From positions 1 through 9,339 of the forward strand of contig PHCL01000030.1 in NCBI GenBank assembly GCA_002842195.1: a stretch of 9,339 bases of DNA. The letters are read 5' to 3'. Below, piece by piece: positions 6,920 through 9,339 of this stretch; within the stretch, counting starts at the first letter, position 1, and each line of letters opens with the position of its first letter. Made by a program: the position numbers and the translations under genes. The stretch is from Betaproteobacteria bacterium HGW-Betaproteobacteria-20 (lineage in GTDB: Bacteria > Pseudomonadota > Gammaproteobacteria > Burkholderiales > Methylophilaceae). The notes beneath the pieces are model-generated. The model had not been told where the DNA came from. It searched no databases and worked only from the letters and a program-made list of their open reading frames with translations.

Positions 6920-7807
6920 ATGCAGAAAAAGTTGATAGCCAGTGTGCTCGTATTAGCCTTTGCAAGTGTTGGTTGCGCTAAAGGCGTTAATACTGAAGAC
7001 GTTAAAAACAATCAGGTAGCGATGCAAAAAATCACTGGCTTAAGGACGCCGGAGTCTGCTGTGCAAGCCAAAGATGGGCGAATTTTTGTTTCCGAGATTG
7101 GCGAATTTGGCAAAGATGGCGATGGGCAGGTTAGCGTCATTGAAAATGGTCAGGCACGCCTGTTTGCCAAAGATTTAGACGATCCAAAAGGCTTGGCTAT
7201 TATCGGCAATAATTTGTATGTGGCAGATAAAACCAAAATCTTAAAAATCTCGCTTATAGATGGAAAAGCGAGCATTTTCGTAGCAGCGACAGCGTTCGCA
7301 TCCACACCGCAATTTCTGAATGATTTAGAAGCAGATCCGCAAGGCAATTTGTATGTGTCTGACAGTGGCGACATTATGGGAACAGGCAAGGGCGGCGCCA
7401 TTTACAAGGTTGATGCGAACGGACAAGCAACATTGCTTATCGACGGCAAGCAAGATGTCCGCGTAATGGCACCCAACGGCCTATTGGCGGACGATACTGG
7501 TAACATCTTGATTTTCGTGGATTTTACTTCCGGAATCTTGTACAGCTTTAATCAGCAAACCAAAGCACTGACAGATATTGCCGAAGGCTTTGGCGGTGGT
7601 GATGGTGTGGTACATCACTCTAATGGCACTATGTATGTAAGCGACTGGAAATCTGGGAAAGTGTTCAGCTTAAACACTAAGGGTGAGGTTGCAGAATTGA
7701 AAAGTGGTTACCAGTCTGCCGCCGACATTGCTATGACCAAGGATGAAAAATACCTCATGGTGCCGGATATGAAAGCCGGCGAACTGGACTTTATTGCTTT
7801 GCAATAA
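6920..7807 (+). CDS. Exported SMP-30/NHL-type beta-propeller, probable lipoprotein
   Basis: This is a 295-residue protein with a lipoprotein-like signal: KK at residues 3 to 4, a hydrophobic core and ASVGC-AK with Cys19. The residue at -3 is Ser rather than the usual Leu, so the lipobox is imperfect and simple Sec export is possible. The rest is repeated four-stranded blade sequence with the pattern DGRIFVSEI, NNLYVADK, QGNLYVSDS, GNILIFVDF and GTMYVSDW, as in six-bladed SMP-30/gluconolactonase-like or NHL-like propellers. Residues in positions typical of the SMP-30 metal site are E45 (TPESAV), N134 (FLNDLEADP), N185 (APNGL) and perhaps D229. SMP-30 family members are often lactonases, but many relatives have other roles, so only the fold is called. 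The gene is 102 bases after the previous one and may have its own promoter; only a weak A-rich ribosome binding site is visible before the ATG. With a PQQ sugar dehydrogenase nearby, a lactonase acting on its product would make sense, as inference. Confidence 0.78.
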   Translation: MQKKLIASVLVLAFASVGCAKGVNTEDVKNNQVAMQKITGLRTPESAVQAKDGRIFVSEIGEFGKDGDGQVSVIENGQARLFAKDLDDPKGLAIIGNNLYVADKTKILKISLIDGKASIFVAATAFASTPQFLNDLEADPQGNLYVSDSGDIMGTGKGGAIYKVDANGQATLLIDGKQDVRVMAPNGLLADDTGNILIFVDFTSGILYSFNQQTKALTDIAEGFGGGDGVVHHSNGTMYVSDWKSGKVFSLNTKGEVAELKSGYQSAADIAMTKDEKYLMVPDMKAGELDFIALQ

Positions 7808-7852
7808 TTGCACGGTGTAGTTGTGCTAAACAACCAAGTACATTAACAGCGT

Positions 7853-8677
7853 ATGCCGTTATTGGATTCCAGGACTGAGCTTCGTCTAGCCGCTTTAAGT
7901 TGCCTGGCCGAATCAGCATCAGTAGCTAAATCAAATGCGGTAACCACGCTGGCACAGGCCTGGTTGCGCGGCGAAATTGCTCTGGATACAAGGGCGCTCA
8001 TTTCAACTGATAAAATCATTCCAGGACGACCGGTAAAACCCGCACTAATTGCACCACTATTGGTTAAGCGCCGTGCCATGAATACTGTAGAAGGCCGCGC
8101 CGCCTTGGTGCATGCGCTCGCTCACATTGAATTCAACGCCATCAATTTGGCCTTGGACGCAATATGGCGCTTTAACGACATGCCTGCGCAATATTATGCT
8201 GACTGGCTCAAAGTGGCGGCAGAGGAAGCACATCACTTCAACCTGCTCAATGCGCATCTGCAACATCTGGGTTTTAATTATGGTGATTTTGACGCCCACA
8301 ACAGTTTGTGGGAGATGGTTGATAGAACCAAAGGTGACGCGCTAGCGCGCATGGCACTGGTGCCACGCACCATGGAAGCACGCGGTCTGGATGCTATTCC
8401 AGCACTCAGGGCCAAGCTCGCGCAAGCCGGTGATTTGGCTGCCGCTGAAATTCTGGATATTACTTTGCGTGACGAAGTCGGTCATGTAGCCATTGGTAAT
8501 AGCTGGTTTAACTGGCTTTGCAAACAGCGCAGCTTAGAACCCATTGCAACTTATGAACTGTTAGCCGAGCAATATGACGCACCGAAACCCCGTCCGCCAT
8601 TTAATCTGGAAGCCAGGCGTGAAGCGGGTTTTACCGAGCTTGAATTGACAAATTTAACGGCAATTTCACAGCCCTAA
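7853..8677 (+). CDS. DUF455 family ferritin-like protein, putative di-iron
   Basis: This is a 274-residue protein without a signal peptide, so cytoplasmic. It matches the DUF455 pattern, a helical ferritin-like family. Candidate metal ligands are E93 (AHIEFNAINLALDA), E124/E125 with H127 (AAEEAHHFN), E175 (MEARGLDA) and E208 with H211 (RDEVGHVAIG). Together these give the paired E and ExxH layout of di-iron carboxylate four-helix bundles. The short N-terminal part and the tail PKPRPPFNLEARREAGF are also typical of the family. The enzyme activity of DUF455 proteins is, to my knowledge, not settled; relation to di-iron hydroxylases such as MiaE is often suggested. The ATG at 7853 is the first in the frame, directly after an in-frame TAA at 7844-7846, and no good Shine-Dalgarno precedes it. 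It begins 45 bases after the propeller gene, so co-transcription is possible. Confidence 0.88.
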   Translation: MPLLDSRTELRLAALSCLAESASVAKSNAVTTLAQAWLRGEIALDTRALISTDKIIPGRPVKPALIAPLLVKRRAMNTVEGRAALVHALAHIEFNAINLALDAIWRFNDMPAQYYADWLKVAAEEAHHFNLLNAHLQHLGFNYGDFDAHNSLWEMVDRTKGDALARMALVPRTMEARGLDAIPALRAKLAQAGDLAAAEILDITLRDEVGHVAIGNSWFNWLCKQRSLEPIATYELLAEQYDAPKPRPPFNLEARREAGFTELELTNLTAISQP

Positions 8678-8704
8678 AACTTACGAGAGAAAAATACTGC
8701 CCTA

Positions 8705-8727
8705 CGAGCCTTTATCTACAAGGCTTG
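8705..8727 (+). terminator. Possible hairpin after the DUF455 gene
   Basis: CGAGCCTT (8705-8712) and AAGGCTTG (8720-8727) can form an 8-bp stem with one G-T pair and a seven-base loop, 27 bases after the stop. No T run follows, so Rho-independent termination is doubtful. Confidence 0.3.
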
Positions 8728-8796
8728 CAGAGCATCACTTAGGAAGGCGGTTATAATTTGGGATATCCGTATTCCGTGATTGATTTGACCAAAAAT

Positions 8797-8822
8797 AACC
8801 GGATTAAAAATTTCCGGTTTAT
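8797..8822 (+). terminator. Hairpin with short T run in the spacer
   Basis: AACCGGA (8797-8803) and TCCGGTT (8813-8819) form a 7-bp stem around a nine-base A/T loop, followed by TTATGTTGATTT. It is the most terminator-like + strand structure downstream of the DUF455 gene, though the T run is broken. Confidence 0.4.
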
Positions 8823-8830
8823 GTTGATTT

Positions 8831-8892
8831 GCTACTCTTAGTTAGTGAGCGTCAGCTTTGAGGCAAGCAACTAGCAAAGCTGAATGAGTAAC
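8831..8892. repeat. Nested inverted repeats of about 62 bases
   Basis: The inner arms TCAGCTTTG (8852-8860) and CAAAGCTGA (8875-8883) are perfect over 9 bp with a 14-base loop. The outer arms GCTACTC (8831-8837) and GAGTAAC (8886-8892) pair at six of seven positions. The left linker is 14 bases and the right one two, so the structure is asymmetric. It could be a structured RNA, a protein-binding site or the end of a decayed small repeat element. Confidence 0.5.
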
Positions 8893-9014
8893 TTCGGCCA
8901 AAAGTCGTCTGTTGTCAATTTGCTCTATCCGGCAACTAAGGGGGACAAACCAGCCGAACAGTTTTACAACGTCAATGAGTGCAACCAGCACTAATTTGCC
9001 GAGAAACCCTAACA

Positions 9015-9051
9015 CTTCCCAAAAAAACAGGTGATTGGATCTTTTGGGAAG
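9015..9051 (-). terminator. Probable terminator hairpin for the - strand gene at the right edge
   Basis: CTTCCCAAAA (9015-9024) and TTTTGGGAAG (9042-9051) are perfect 10-bp inverted repeats with a 17-base loop. On the - strand the hairpin begins 17 bases after the TAG of the partial gene. A run of seven T sits in the loop and closing arm on that strand, not after the stem, so it is not a textbook terminator. Its position supports the - strand gene being real; it could also act on the + strand. Confidence 0.5.
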
Positions 9052-9068
9052 CTCATTCTTAATTCATT

Positions 9069-9339
9069 CTAACGCCACCGCCCACCCATATGCATTAATA
9101 CATTATCCAATACACGCAGCTGGAATGCATTCTGAGTTGAGGTGGAATTAATATAAACACAATCGTGTTTTTTCATTTCAACTAGAATTGATAAGCCTAT
9201 TTCCTCAGAAAGTATTTTATCCACATCTAGTTTATATTGAGAGTAATTTCCCTTAAAGCTTTTATTTCTTTTTTGCAGAAAATTCATGCCTTGCCTCGAA
9301 TACGTGTCATAAGCAATAAAATAGCTAGGTGCTGCAAAA
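9069..9339 (-). CDS. Partial hypothetical gene, 3' end only
   Basis: On the - strand a frame is open from the right edge to a TAG at 9069-9071, about 89 codons. The ATG at 9287 is internal to this longer open frame, so the true start is probably outside the window. The visible product reads SYFIAYDTYSRQG, then a Lys/Asn-rich stretch, DVDKILSEEIGLSILVEMKK, VYINSTSTQNAFQLRVLD and ends MGGRWR. I recognise no family and see no catalytic motif or membrane segment. Support for it being real comes from the uninterrupted frame in AT-rich sequence, where stops are frequent, the plausible residue mix and a strong inverted repeat just after the stop. Base composition is more AT-rich than the + strand genes, which may point to transferred DNA. 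It is convergent with the DUF455 gene. Confidence 0.5.
   Translation of the reverse strand, partial: FAAPSYFIAYDTYSRQGMNFLQKRNKSFKGNYSQYKLDVDKILSEEIGLSILVEMKKHDCVYINSTSTQNAFQLRVLDNVLMHMGGRWR

Larger units (their letters stand above)
8678..9068. other. Spacer of about 390 bases without a convincing gene, rich in inverted repeats
   Basis: No reading frame here looks like a normal gene. The longest sensible + frame is a 36-codon one at 8884-8994, directly behind an in-frame TGA, with no Shine-Dalgarno. The stretch holds four inverted repeats, listed separately, and a lone TATAAT at 8752-8757 without a good -35 box. It lies between two convergent genes, where terminators and decayed mobile DNA are common. 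Confidence 0.6.

Noticed and set aside
8831..8940. Integron attC site
   Set aside because: Imperfect inverted repeats with AAC and GTT parts suggested attC, but no proper RYYYAAC/GTTRRRY pair bounds them, and no integrase or cassette array is present.
8884..8994. A 36-codon + frame in the spacer
   Set aside because: It has no Shine-Dalgarno, starts directly after an in-frame TGA, and overlaps inverted repeats that explain the sequence better; not called as a gene.

Overview
The window looks like a chromosomal piece of a Gram-negative proteobacterium. PurL is the long single-chain type with a fused glutaminase domain, close to proteobacterial PurL. Most of the other products carry Sec, Tat or lipoprotein-like export signals, and a periplasmic c-type cytochrome / flavoprotein pair is present. 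Moderate GC with AT-rich spacers would fit a betaproteobacterium such as a Methylophilales-like lineage, but this is a guess from general resemblance.

Layout, left to right on the + strand: the 3' two thirds of purL (cut by the left edge); a small secreted ankyrin-repeat protein behind an AT-rich leader with a tandem 9-mer and an 18-bp palindrome; a tight block of four genes encoding a monohaem cytochrome c (FccA-like), a Tat-exported flavocytochrome c sulfide dehydrogenase flavoprotein (FccB-like), a PQQ-dependent sugar/sorbosone dehydrogenase-like beta-propeller and an unrecognised secreted 185-residue protein; then a repeat-containing spacer, a lipoprotein-like SMP-30/NHL-type beta-propeller and a DUF455 ferritin-like protein. 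About 390 bases without a convincing gene follow, holding several inverted repeats. At the right edge an AT-rich partial reading frame on the - strand runs out of the window and ends facing the + strand genes.

How the genes may work together: FccA and FccB overlap by a few bases and should form the classic periplasmic pair in which the flavoprotein oxidises sulfide and passes electrons to the haem. The PQQ-type dehydrogenase and the unknown secreted protein follow with gaps of only 27 and 31 bases, so they are probably co-transcribed. That places two different periplasmic oxidoreductases in one unit, with one cytochrome as a possible shared electron acceptor; this is inference. The downstream propeller and DUF455 gene may or may not belong to the same unit.

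No tRNA, rRNA, CRISPR array, complete insertion sequence or phage gene was seen.
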